Shown here: positions 42,555 to 50,939 of the stretch, piece by piece
Position numbering within the stretch: the first letter of the stretch is position 1
Layout of the letters: every line of letters starts with the position of its first letter
Assembly (NCBI RefSeq): GCF_001005085.2
Contig: NZ_LBMU02000040.1
Coordinates: 141,997-205,996 of the forward strand
Direction: 5' to 3'
Origin: Streptomyces humi
GTDB taxonomy: Bacteria > Actinomycetota > Actinomycetes > Streptomycetales > Streptomycetaceae
Length of the DNA stretch: 64,000 bases
Notes under the pieces: generated by a model
Seen by the model: the letters and a program-made list of their open reading frames with translations, nothing else
Told to the model about the DNA's origin: nothing
Databases searched by the model: none
Program-made: the position numbers and the translations under genes

Positions 42555-43670
42555 GTGACCGACCACCAGGCCCTGCGGCGGCGGCAGGACCTGCCGCGGG
42601 CCCGGGGCAGAGGCTTCGCCTGGGTGGCACCGCTCCTGCTGCTGGCCGGGATCACGGCGGTCGACCTCAACACCACGGAGCGGTTCCGGATCATCTCCTG
42701 GATCGTCCTGGTCCCGGGGATCGCGGCGGCGATCTGCGGGGTCTGGACGACGGCGGTCTTCTCGGTGCTGGCCGTCACCGTCTACGTCCTCGTGGACCAC
42801 GCCTGGCCCAAGCAGTACCAGGCCGGGCTGCCCGACTTCATCCTGGTCGCCTTCGCGGGTGTGCTGGCCGTGCTCGCCTGTGCGGTCCGGCTGAAGAGCG
42901 AGCGCCGGATGCTGCACATGCGGGACATCGCCGAGACGACCCTGCGTACGGTGCTGCGTCCGCTGCCGCCGGGGTGGGCCGGGCTGGAGCACGCGGCGGT
43001 GTATCTCGCCGCCGACACGGAGGCCCGGGTGGGCGGCGACTTCTACGACATCCAGCCCGGCCCGCACGGGACCCGGGTGCTGGTGGGGGACGTGCAGGGC
43101 AAGGGGCTCGGGGCGGTCGAGACGGCGGCGGCGCTGCTGGGCACGTTCCGGGAGGCCGGGTACCACGAGACGGACCTGGCGACGGTGGCGGACCGGCTGG
43201 AGACGCGGATGCTCCGGCACCGGGGCCATACGGTGGCCCTCGGCCGCGGCGACGGCGACCGTTTCGCCACGGGGCTGCTGCTCGGTTTCCCGCCGGGCCG
43301 GACCGACGTGGTGGAGCTGGTCAACTTCGGCCACGAGCCGCCGCTGGCGGTCGGCCCGAGGGGCGTCCGTGCCCTGCCGCCGGACCACGGACTGCCGTTG
43401 GGGATGGGTGAGTTGCAGACGGGTGGCGGGCCGCCGCCGACCCTCACGGTGGCCCTCGACCCGGAGGAGACCCTGCTCATCACCACCGACGGCGTGACCG
43501 AGGCGCGCGACGGGGACGGCGAGTTCTTCGAGCTGACGGCCGAGGTCTCCCGGGCGAGCACGACCGACCCGGCCGCCCTGGTCGCCCACGTCCGCGACGG
43601 CGTACTGCGCCACAGCCGGGGCCGGGTCTCCGACGACACCACGATCTTCGCAGTACGCCGAACCCCTTAG
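42555..43670 (+). CDS. membrane-anchored SpoIIE/PP2C phosphatase
   Basis: 371 residues. Three hydrophobic helices at about 22-40, 47-85 and 92-115 form a membrane anchor; the PP2C/SpoIIE domain follows (about 135-370) with VGGDFYDIQPG, LVGDVQGKG, ITTDGVTEARDGDGEF and SDDTTIFAVR, which hold the metal-binding Asp residues. It dephosphorylates Ser/Thr on anti-sigma antagonist-type proteins in family members. There is no obvious sensor domain outside the membrane part. GTG 42555 was chosen as the closest start to the anchor; no good ribosome site is seen. The repeats upstream may affect expression. Confidence 0.88.
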   Translation: MTDHQALRRRQDLPRARGRGFAWVAPLLLLAGITAVDLNTTERFRIISWIVLVPGIAAAICGVWTTAVFSVLAVTVYVLVDHAWPKQYQAGLPDFILVAFAGVLAVLACAVRLKSERRMLHMRDIAETTLRTVLRPLPPGWAGLEHAAVYLAADTEARVGGDFYDIQPGPHGTRVLVGDVQGKGLGAVETAAALLGTFREAGYHETDLATVADRLETRMLRHRGHTVALGRGDGDRFATGLLLGFPPGRTDVVELVNFGHEPPLAVGPRGVRALPPDHGLPLGMGELQTGGGPPPTLTVALDPEETLLITTDGVTEARDGDGEFFELTAEVSRASTTDPAALVAHVRDGVLRHSRGRVSDDTTIFAVRRTP

Positions 43671-43691
43671 CCCACCCCGACCGACCGGACA

Positions 43692-44010
43692 GAGGGGCCG
43701 GGCGAGGTGGAGAGAGTGGTCAGGCGGGGGTGGAGGAGATGGGGAGTGCGCCAGGCGGGGGGATGGGAGGGACCGGTGGTGGGTGGGGCCACGGGCAGGT
43801 CGGGCACCGCCGGGCTGCGCCGCCGCGGCTGAGCGCCGTCGCGGCGGACAGAGGGGGGAGGGCAGATGGGGAGCGTGGTCAGGCCGGGGTGGGAGAGATG
43901 GGGAGGGCGCCAGGCGGGGGGATGGGAAGGGCCTGTGGTGGGTGGAGTCATGGGTGGGTCGGGCACCGCCGGGCCCCGCCGCCGCGGCTGAGCGCCGTCG
44001 CGGCGGACAA
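43692..44010. repeat. tandem duplication of about 159 bp between genes
   Basis: Two diverged copies at offset 159 (marker GTGGTCAGGC at 43716 and 43875). Each contains a hairpin-forming CCGCCGCG...CGCGGCGG and the flanking GGCTGAGCGCCGT, and a third, short partial copy (GGGGAGATGGGGAGG) follows. The gap of 474 bases between the phosphatase and the next gene is mostly this block. No gene is supported here. Confidence 0.8.
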
Positions 44011-44144
44011 AAAGGGGGAGGGGAGATGGGGAGGGTGGGGGAAGTGGCTGATCTTGGAGCAAAGGGCTCTTCGGGCGCACGCTTTGCAGGCGCAGCGGTT
44101 ACCGTGCTGACGTAAGTGGACCTGGGGAACAAGGGGGAGGGCCG

Positions 44145-45200
44145 ATGCCCGGAACCGTGCTGCTGCTCGCGGCCTCGCCGACGGGCAAAGGGCGACTGGT
44201 GGACGCGGCCTCCGTGCTCCCCGTGCTCGCGGCCGTGCCCCCGGCGATACTCTCCGGCACCGACACCGCCAACGTCGTCGAACTCGCCGACCCCCTGGAG
44301 CCGCAGGCGGTGCTGACCCGGCTGCGGGCCGCCGCGGCCGCCCCCGGACCGCTGACCCTGTTCGTCACGGGCCAGCTGCACCTGGACCGCAGGCAGCGGC
44401 TGCCGCATCTGGCCCTGGCGCGGACCACACCCGCGACGGTGCGGTACACCGCGCTGCCCTGGCACTGGATCCGGGAGGAGCTGCGGCTGCGCCCGCCCGG
44501 GGCGACGTCGCTGGTGCTCGACCTGCACGCGGACCACGAGACCTGGGCGCACCTGCGCACCGCTCCCCTGGACTCCGGGCGGAACAACGCCGTGCACGGG
44601 CGTATCGCGCCGCCGCCCGCCCGGCGGGAGGTCGCCGTGCCGTCGTACATGAAGGCCGTTGCGACGGTGCTCAGGAGCGGGCACCGGCCGGCGCTGGAGC
44701 AGCTGCACCAGCAGGTGCTCGTGCGGCTCGGTGCGGAGACCGCCACCGACATGCTGCTCAGCACGTACGGCCCGGACGGCGGCGATCCGCACGACGCCAT
44801 CAGCTCGGCCGTACGGGACGGGCGGTACGCGGACGCGGACGGACTCGCCGCCCGCTGGGAGGAGGCCGCCGCGCGAGCGCACGGGCCGGCCTCCGAGGAC
44901 GCGCTGCACTGGTCGGAGGTACGGGCCGACCTCGCGATGTTCGCCGGGGACGCGGTGCGCAGCTGCCGGACCTGGCTGACCGTGGCCACCACGCGGCTGG
45001 CCGCCGGGGAGCCCGCCGACACCCCTGCCGTGGAGGCGGCCGTGGACCGGGCCCACCACCAGTGGGGGGCCATCAAGGACGCGGCGCGGGCCCGTGAACT
45101 CGGGCCCGCGCTCGCGGAGTTGAGACTCAGGGTGCCGGGCCGCCGGGAAGGTGCCCTGGACCACGTCCAGCAGCACCTCCGGCAGCTTCAGACCAACTGA
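44145..45200 (+). CDS. hypothetical protein of actinobacterial type
   Basis: 351 residues, no family named with confidence. The N-terminal half has a Rossmann-like start (TVLLLAASPTGKGRLVDAA near 3-22), a TLFVTGQLHLDRRQRLPHLAL region and a VLDLHADHETW strand near 125. The C-terminal half is all-helical and TPR-like (AISSAVRDGRYADADGLAARWEEA region, then ALHWSEVRADLAMFAGD), which would suit a protein-protein partner. GGGGAGGG lies 4 bases before ATG. There is no signal peptide. The long duplicated block upstream is unusual. Confidence 0.75.
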   Translation: MPGTVLLLAASPTGKGRLVDAASVLPVLAAVPPAILSGTDTANVVELADPLEPQAVLTRLRAAAAAPGPLTLFVTGQLHLDRRQRLPHLALARTTPATVRYTALPWHWIREELRLRPPGATSLVLDLHADHETWAHLRTAPLDSGRNNAVHGRIAPPPARREVAVPSYMKAVATVLRSGHRPALEQLHQQVLVRLGAETATDMLLSTYGPDGGDPHDAISSAVRDGRYADADGLAARWEEAAARAHGPASEDALHWSEVRADLAMFAGDAVRSCRTWLTVATTRLAAGEPADTPAVEAAVDRAHHQWGAIKDAARARELGPALAELRLRVPGRREGALDHVQQHLRQLQTN

Positions 45201-45215
45201 CCGGGAGCCGGCCGG

Positions 45216-47189
45216 CTAGCTCGTGAAGGTGAAGTACTTCCAGGCGCCGTACGTCGTCGAGTTGACGGTGTCGCCGGACGAGCCGTTGATGTAGTCGGAG
45301 CGGACCCGGAAGCGCCAGCCGACGTCCTCCTTGTGGTTGCCGCCGAACTCGACCTTCGAGATCCCGCTGGTGGCCAGGGCGAAGTACTGGGAGGTGTCCG
45401 AGTACCAGCGGCCCTGGTAGTAGACCTGGAAGTCGAAGCGCTGGGCACGGCCGTCGTAGTACGGCATCTTGGTCGTGAACAGCGGGTTCTTGGTCTTGTG
45501 GAAGTAGTAGTAGGTCTGGCCCCAGGCCTTCTTCGACTTGTACTGGCGGCTGACCGACATGGAGACGCTGACCTTCGCGCCCACCGTGCTGGACACCGAG
45601 CGCGGCTGCCAGCGGGCGTCGCCCGAGAACTTCGCGGTGACCTTGGTGTCGCGCTTGAGGTCGAGGACGACGGACAGGTTGCCGTGCGAGTCGACCTTGC
45701 CGGACTTCACCAGCTTGTTGGGCTTGTCGGAGCCGAACGGGTCGGCCCAGATCTCCACCGAGCGGTTCTTGTACGTGGTCCCGAGGTGGGCCGTGAACTT
45801 CACGTCCTTCCCGTACGCGTACACCTTGCCGTTGTTGTTCAGCGTCAGCGTCGGCTTGGCGCGGGAGACGTCCACGGTGTCCTTGGCGGTGGCGCCCGTG
45901 TGCTCGGCGTCGCCCGCGTAGGTGACCTGGTACGTCACCTTGCCGCCGGCCGGCGGGGTGTCGGTGAACGAGTAGGTGCCGTCCGCCTTGACCGTGACCG
46001 CGGGCAGTGCCTTGCCGTTCGGGGACTCCAGGTCGGTACGGGTGACCGCGAGCTGGGTGCCCGCGGGCAGTGCGACCGTCGAGGAGAGCTTGCCGGTGAC
46101 GGTGAGCTGCTTGGCGCGGGTCGCCGACGCCGGGGCGTTCACCGTGAGGGTGCCGGCGGCCTTGGCCGGGGCGTCGTACTCGCGCAGGGAGTACACGTCG
46201 GCGTCGTTGGACGTCACCGCGAACAGGCGGGAGGCGTCCGGCGCCCAGGCCAGCCCGCCGGTGGCGAGGGTGTCCGCGCCGCTGGAGTGGCCGGTGTTCG
46301 GGAAGTCGTAGGAGCGGACGGCCTCGCTGCTGCCCGGGTGGAAGATGTAGACGTCCGGGTCGTACCAGGCGAAGCTGCCGCCCGCGACCGTGCCGTCGGG
46401 CGCGATCGCGACGGAGTTCGGGTAGGCGGTGGTGGTGTACTTGCCGTCCTCGTTCAGGTCGGACGTCTTGAACACCTGGTGGTAGTAGGGCGCTCCGCTC
46501 GCCACCACGACGTCCTTGCCGTCGGGGGTGACCTGGAGGTCGCCGAGGTTGCTGCCGGCCTCGCGGGTGCTGGCCAGCTTGGCGGCGGTGCCCGAGGAGA
46601 CGTCGTAGGACGCGACCGTGGCCGGGCTCAGGCCCAGCTGGCCGGCGACCAGGATGTCGGAGCCCGGCGCCGCGTCCAGGACCGGCGCGGAGTACCAGCT
46701 GTTGTCCTGGTTCAGGGTGACCTCGTGCTGGTCGCCGGCCAGGTCGACGGAGCCGATGTTGCCGCCCGCGTCGCCGCCGTAGCCGAACCACAGCTTGCCG
46801 CCCGCGAGGGCGACGCTCAGCGGCTTGTCGCCGACCGCGTAGCGGGTGGTCTCGGTGTCGGTCGCGGTGTCGATGACGGCGATGGCGTCCTTGTCCTGCA
46901 CGGCCGCGTAGAGCGTGCCGGAGTCGGCGGACAGTTCGAGGCCGTCGACCCCGGAGAGATCGGTGGTGAGCTGCTTGAGCACGTTGCCCGAGTAGTCGGT
47001 GACGACGATCTTGCCGTTGCTCGGGTCGCTGATGAACACCTGCTGGTGGGCGCCGTCGACGACGATGTCACCGACCGACTTGACCGGCAGGAGCCCGCTG
47101 GTGTCGGCGTAGGCCGGAGCGGCCGCCAGGGCCGCGGAGCTGAAGAGGACCGCCAGGGTGGTGGCGGCCGTGACGGTGCGCATACGCAC
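45216..47189 (-). CDS. secreted beta-propeller protein with Ig-like repeats (second copy)
   Basis: 657 residues, the same architecture as the gene at 20192-22147: signal peptide (cleaved near AAPAYA), YncE/WD40-like propeller (about 35-340), two Ig-like repeats (LAVTRTDLESPNGKAL and YSFTDTPPAGGKVTYQV present in both) and a Tyr-rich C-terminal domain ending GSSGDTVNSTTYGAWKY. The first ten coding bases also match in both (GTGCG..ATGCGCA). A surface-binding role is inferred; nothing near it identifies a ligand. GTG 47189 was chosen by comparison with the other copy. Convergent with the 44145 gene. Confidence 0.86.
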   Translation of the reverse strand: MRMRTVTAATTLAVLFSSAALAAAPAYADTSGLLPVKSVGDIVVDGAHQQVFISDPSNGKIVVTDYSGNVLKQLTTDLSGVDGLELSADSGTLYAAVQDKDAIAVIDTATDTETTRYAVGDKPLSVALAGGKLWFGYGGDAGGNIGSVDLAGDQHEVTLNQDNSWYSAPVLDAAPGSDILVAGQLGLSPATVASYDVSSGTAAKLASTREAGSNLGDLQVTPDGKDVVVASGAPYYHQVFKTSDLNEDGKYTTTAYPNSVAIAPDGTVAGGSFAWYDPDVYIFHPGSSEAVRSYDFPNTGHSSGADTLATGGLAWAPDASRLFAVTSNDADVYSLREYDAPAKAAGTLTVNAPASATRAKQLTVTGKLSSTVALPAGTQLAVTRTDLESPNGKALPAVTVKADGTYSFTDTPPAGGKVTYQVTYAGDAEHTGATAKDTVDVSRAKPTLTLNNNGKVYAYGKDVKFTAHLGTTYKNRSVEIWADPFGSDKPNKLVKSGKVDSHGNLSVVLDLKRDTKVTAKFSGDARWQPRSVSSTVGAKVSVSMSVSRQYKSKKAWGQTYYYFHKTKNPLFTTKMPYYDGRAQRFDFQVYYQGRWYSDTSQYFALATSGISKVEFGGNHKEDVGWRFRVRSDYINGSSGDTVNSTTYGAWKYFTFTS

Positions 47190-47389
47190 GCTGATTCGAA
47201 CCCCCCGGATCGAATGAAGTGGGCGCCACAGAACGCGGCCCACGAATGTCCGGGTCCTCTTGTGTGAGTTCCCTGTGGGCCGCGTGTGGCGGATGCAACG
47301 AAGACTAAGTCATGCCACTGACAATCGGCATCCGGGATTCCCGGGCGGCGGCGGGAGTTCGGTCGCAGCGGGCGGGGGCGGGAGTTCGG

Positions 47390-48154
47390 TCAGGCGTACG
47401 CGTCGAAGGTGATCGCGCTCGGCTTGGCCTTGTCGAGGTGGTCGTCGAACTTGGCGTCCTGGAGCGGGAGGTTCGCGTCACCCCAGTCCGAGGCGTTCAG
47501 CACGTCCCGCAGGTTGGACGCCATGTTGTCCCAGGTCAGCAGGTTCTCCTGGTGCCAGGCGCCGTCGTCGTTCTCCGGGGTCTCGCCCCACTTGGCGAAC
47601 CGGAAGTCGTGGGTGCTCAGACCGTCCTTGTGGTAGACGACCTGGACGCGCTGGCCGCTCATCGGGACGTCGGCGACCGCCTCGGTCTCGAAGTCGCCGT
47701 GCTGGGAGGCGGACAGGTACGACGGGTAGTCCGCGCCCTGCTTCACCCAGACGACGATGCACTCCCAGTCGTGACGGTGGCCGATGCCGGGGGAGGCCTC
47801 GTCCTTCTCGAAGTAGCTGGCGTAGATGATCCCGCACCAGCCGTTGTTGCACTTGGCCCGCGAGTAGGTGTTCGCGTGGTCGAGATGGCCGTCGCGGCAC
47901 TGGCCGGTGACCGAGCCGGTCGGCTTGAGACCGCCGTTGAGGTTGCCGTCGGGGTCGATGGCGGCGGCGGGGTAGCAGCTGTCCGTGTCGTAGTCGTACA
48001 GCGGCTCGAAGAACTTCTGGAACGTGGTGGCGTTCTCCGGCAGGTTCTGTAGCACGCCCGCGGAGGCGCTGAACGGCAGAGCGAGGGTGAGCGCGGCGGC
48101 GCTGCCCACGACGGCGGCGGCTCGGCCGAGTCGGCGGGTCCTGGTTCGGGACAT
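47390..48154 (-). CDS. secreted NPP1 family protein (NLP-like)
   Basis: 254 residues. Signal peptide: RTRTRRLG, hydrophobic AVVGSAAALTLALPFSA, cleavage near SASAG. The mature part contains the heptapeptide GHRHDWE (near 135-141), the hallmark of necrosis- and ethylene-inducing-like proteins, and the Cys pairs of the family. These proteins form pores in plant plasma membranes in plant-associated microbes and are found in some Streptomyces. Activity here is inferred. ATG 48154 has GGAG 6 bases upstream. It lies alone, with a long upstream gap shared with the small peptide gene. Confidence 0.88.
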   Translation of the reverse strand: MSRTRTRRLGRAAAVVGSAAALTLALPFSASAGVLQNLPENATTFQKFFEPLYDYDTDSCYPAAAIDPDGNLNGGLKPTGSVTGQCRDGHLDHANTYSRAKCNNGWCGIIYASYFEKDEASPGIGHRHDWECIVVWVKQGADYPSYLSASQHGDFETEAVADVPMSGQRVQVVYHKDGLSTHDFRFAKWGETPENDDGAWHQENLLTWDNMASNLRDVLNASDWGDANLPLQDAKFDDHLDKAKPSAITFDAYA

Positions 48155-48313
48155 CGGGGGGCTCCAGTCGGTCCACGATCGGGTCCGGACATGACATCCG
48201 GCTGGAGAGAGAGTGTCGGTCCCGGGCGTGTGATGGAAGGGCTTTCTGTCAAACGGCGGGCGGCATTTCGCGGAACTGACCAACCCGCGTCCACAGGTGG
48301 GCAGTCGGCGTGT

Positions 48314-48532
48314 TCAGCGCGGTGCCTGGTCGGCCGCGGCCGGGGCGGTCGACCGCGGCCCGCTGTCCGCCGCTCCGGCCGGCCCCGCGTTGCCGGCCGT
48401 GATGAGTGCGACCACCGCGATCACGGCGGCTGCCACACTACGGACGGTGGGCGTGCCGCCGAACGAGCGGATCCAGGACGGGAGAAGCGCGGCGGGGCGT
48501 GCGGCAGGGCGTGCGGATGTGCGTCCGGGCAC
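48314..48532 (-). CDS. small exported peptide precursor (72 residues), divergent from XRE-TPR regulator
   Basis: A 72-codon gene with a good ribosome site (GAGGT, 5 bases before GTG 48532). The N-terminus is basic (GRTSARPAARPAALLPSWIRS), followed by one hydrophobic helix (VRSVAAAVIAVVALITAGNA near 30-49) and a short tail ending in ADQAPR. A cleavage site after GPAGAA is plausible, leaving a 17-residue mature peptide. No family recognised. It is divergent from an XRE-TPR regulator, so it may encode a signalling peptide sensed by that protein; it could also be an unrelated small membrane protein. Confidence 0.5.
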   Translation of the reverse strand: MPGRTSARPAARPAALLPSWIRSFGGTPTVRSVAAAVIAVVALITAGNAGPAGAADSGPRSTAPAAADQAPR

Positions 48533-48556
48533 GGCGACCTCGCAACAACAGGGGCG

Positions 48557-48586
48557 GGTTAAGCAGGTTTAATCCGCCGTTTAACC
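48557..48586. promoter_or_regulatory. repeated GGTTAA/GGTTTAA/GTTTAACC boxes
   Basis: GGTTAAGC at 48557, GGTTTAATCC at 48566 and the inverted GTTTAACC at 48579 lie in the 112-base gap between the small peptide gene and the XRE-TPR gene. They are A+T-rich islands in very GC-rich DNA and would suit autoregulation by the XRE protein. Confidence 0.5.
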
Positions 48587-48644
48587 TAGGGGCAGTCAGA
48601 GCTCAACGGCAAGAGGTTCAGGGGGAGTTGGGGGGAATGGCACC

Positions 48645-49988
48645 ATGCAGGAACGGGACGACCCGGAGACCATAGGGCGACGGGTGCAGCAACTGCGCAC
48701 CGAACGGGGGCTGACCCAGCGGCAGCTGGCCGAACCGGCCTACACACCCGCCTACATCTCCACGCTGGAGGCGGGCCGGGTACGGGCCTCCGACGAGGCG
48801 CTGCGGCACATCGCGGGACGGCTCGGCGTCGGCTTCGAGGAGCTGGCCAGCGGGCGCCCCGCCCACCTCGCCACCGACCTCAGGCTGCGGCTCACCGAGG
48901 CCCAGCGCACCCTCGCCACCGGCGCCGCCGAGGAGGCCGCCGCCCAGTACGCGGCCCTCTTCGAGGAGGCGGAGGCGCACGGGCTGGCCGTGGAACAGGC
49001 CACCGCGCTGCTCGGCATGGGCGAGTGCGCCCTCGACACCGGCGAGCTGGGCCGGGCCAGGGAGTTCTTCGAACGGGCCGAGCTGTGGACGGCCGGCGAA
49101 CCGCTGCCGGTGCGTGTCCCGGCGATCCGCGGCCGGGCGGTCAGCCACTACCTCGCCGGTGAACTGCGGTACGCCGTGTACCTGTTGGAGTCCACCCTCG
49201 ACGAACTCAACCGCGGCGGCCTGCACGACCCGGACGCGTTGCTGCTCCTCTACGCCTCCGCCATCGGCCCCTACATGGACATGGGCGCCCACGCCCGCGC
49301 CGCCCAGGCCGCCGAACTCGCCCTCGCCCTCGCCCCGCAGGCCGGCGACCCCGCCCTGATCGCCCGGATGCACCGGTCCGTCGCCCGTACCCTGCTCGCC
49401 GAGGGCCGGGTCGCCGAGGCCGACGCCTCCCTCGCCAAGGCCGCAGAGCTGTACCGCCAGCTCCAGCTGCGCACCGAACTCGCCAACTGCCACTGGATGC
49501 GGGGCTACGTATGCGCGCAGAACGGCGAACTGGAGCGGGCCGAGGCCGAGTTGCGGGAGGCGCTGGCGATGCTGTCGGAGACCCGTGCCGCCCTGTACCG
49601 CAGCCAGGCGGCCGTGGAGCTGGCCGACGTCCTGCACCGGCGGGGCAAGTCGGACGAGGCCGCCGGCCTCCTCCACGACGTGCTCGGCGACCTCAACTCC
49701 GAGCGCGGCGCGGTCCATTCGGCCGCCGCCCACCGGCTGCTCGGCATCATCGCCGAGGACGCCAGGGACACCGAGGCGGCCGAGGAGCACTACGTCCGGG
49801 CGCTGAGCCTGCTGGAGCGGGCGGGCGCGGCCGGCGACCTCGCGGACCTGTGCCGGCTCCTCGGCGACCTGCTGCGCCGCACCGGCCGGGTGGAGGCGGC
49901 CCTCGACGCGTACCGCACCGGCCTCGGTCACCGGACGGCCCCGGGTACGACGACCCTGGGCCCGGCACCGGCCCAGCCGCCGCTGTAG
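48645..49988 (+). CDS. XRE-family regulator with C-terminal TPR domain
   Basis: 447 residues. The N-terminal helix-turn-helix (about 8-65) reads IGRRVQQLRTERGLTQRQLA and YISTLEAGRVRAS. The rest is TPR-like helical repeats (about 75-425) with typical ARAAQAAELALALAP-like, ALLGMGECALDTGELGRAREFFERAEL-like and EEHYVRALSLLERAGAAGD-like segments (parts). This is the layout of RRNPP-type peptide receptors (Rap, PlcR, PrgX), although many Streptomyces XRE-TPR proteins have no known ligand. The divergent gene at 48314-48532 is a candidate peptide source. ATG 48645 has a G-rich ribosome site 8 bases upstream. Confidence 0.9.
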   Translation: MQERDDPETIGRRVQQLRTERGLTQRQLAEPAYTPAYISTLEAGRVRASDEALRHIAGRLGVGFEELASGRPAHLATDLRLRLTEAQRTLATGAAEEAAAQYAALFEEAEAHGLAVEQATALLGMGECALDTGELGRAREFFERAELWTAGEPLPVRVPAIRGRAVSHYLAGELRYAVYLLESTLDELNRGGLHDPDALLLLYASAIGPYMDMGAHARAAQAAELALALAPQAGDPALIARMHRSVARTLLAEGRVAEADASLAKAAELYRQLQLRTELANCHWMRGYVCAQNGELERAEAELREALAMLSETRAALYRSQAAVELADVLHRRGKSDEAAGLLHDVLGDLNSERGAVHSAAAHRLLGIIAEDARDTEAAEEHYVRALSLLERAGAAGDLADLCRLLGDLLRRTGRVEAALDAYRTGLGHRTAPGTTTLGPAPAQPPL

Positions 49989-49999
49989 GGAGGATCTGG

Positions 50000-50023
50000 G
50001 TCACCGTCACCGTCACCGTCACC
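50000..50023. repeat. (GTCACC)4 hexanucleotide repeat
   Basis: Four copies of GTCACC start 12 bases after the XRE-TPR stop codon, outside any supported gene. Confidence 0.85.
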
Positions 50024-50159
50024 GGCACCTGGCACCCCGAGGGCCGACCGGGCACGGACGCGGCCTGGCCGCCGGTACTGGACGCGACGGCACTGAGGAC
50101 GGTGCGGCAGCCGTCCGACCCCTATGAGACCCGCCGGCCCCCGGCCGCGGGACCGGGCC

Positions 50160-50939
50160 TCAGGCCTGGGCGCGGCCCTTCTCGCGGGCCTGGGCGAGGC
50201 GTTGGACGCCGGTGCCGAGGGCCTGTCCGGTGGTGTCCGAGGGGAGCGTGCCGAGGGCGCCGGTGGTGAGGACGATCGCGTCGTCGCCGACGCGGACCAC
50301 GGCGAGGTCGAGGGTGAGGGTGCTGGGGTCGGTGTCGGCGGACCCCTGCCAGGTGACGGTGACGCGCAGGCCCTGTCGCGCGTCCCCCAGTACGGGCAGG
50401 CCGGCGTCGGCCACCTGGACGAGTTCGACACCGGAGCGGGTCGTCTGGGCCGTGAACCGTCCGCAGCTGCCGGGCAGGGTCCGCAGCCAGGCCAGTGTCC
50501 GGTCGAGGCCGGCGGCGTGGCTCGCGTCCACCTGGTAGCGGAGCTGGGCGGCGTCGTCGCCGTCGTCGAGGGTGACGACGGCCTGCGGTCCGGCCGGGGC
50601 GCCGACCACGTCGTCGGCGTACAGCGCGTCGAGCAGGCGCTGACAGTCCGGTTGCGCCGTGGTCGCCTTGAGCAGCCCGTCGTGCCAGGTGGCGGTGCCT
50701 TCGCTCGCCGTCCACGGCACCCCCAGGTCCGCCTCGCTGATCAGCGAGGCCTGCGCCTGGTCGACGGTGAGCGCCGGGGCGCCGGACGCGCCGGGCGAGG
50801 CGGCGGCGCTGGCCGGGGCGGGCCGGTCGGCGGCGGCCGGGGCGGACCCGGGCGCGTCGGCCCGCGGTGCCGGGCCCGCCGTGCACGCGGAGACGGCGAG
50901 CAGACCGGCCAAGGCAAGACCGGAGGCGGTGACTCTCAT
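50160..50939 (-). CDS. lipoprotein of unknown function
   Basis: 259 residues. The lipobox LLAVSAC places the acylated Cys near residue 19, so it is tethered outside the membrane. A Pro/Ala linker follows, then one domain of about 210 residues with ADLGVPWTASEGTATW, DCQRLLDALYAD, VVTLDDGDDAAQLRYQV and LPGSCGRFTAQ segments. Two Cys residues (near 97 and 157) may form a disulfide. This resembles the widespread Streptomyces lipoproteins of the sensor-domain type, with no assigned role. ATG 50939 has GGAGG 8 bases upstream. Monocistronic. Confidence 0.82.
   Translation of the reverse strand: MRVTASGLALAGLLAVSACTAGPAPRADAPGSAPAAADRPAPASAAASPGASGAPALTVDQAQASLISEADLGVPWTASEGTATWHDGLLKATTAQPDCQRLLDALYADDVVGAPAGPQAVVTLDDGDDAAQLRYQVDASHAAGLDRTLAWLRTLPGSCGRFTAQTTRSGVELVQVADAGLPVLGDARQGLRVTVTWQGSADTDPSTLTLDLAVVRVGDDAIVLTTGALGTLPSDTTGQALGTGVQRLAQAREKGRAQA

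Noticed and set aside
43667..44080. Pro/Arg-rich minus-strand frame in the duplicated block
   Set aside because: Encoded only by the repeat units, with no ribosome site or family.
47195..47210. GGTTCGAATC on the minus strand, like a tRNA T arm
   Set aside because: No matching stem or cloverleaf around it; it is in the leader of the propeller/Ig gene.
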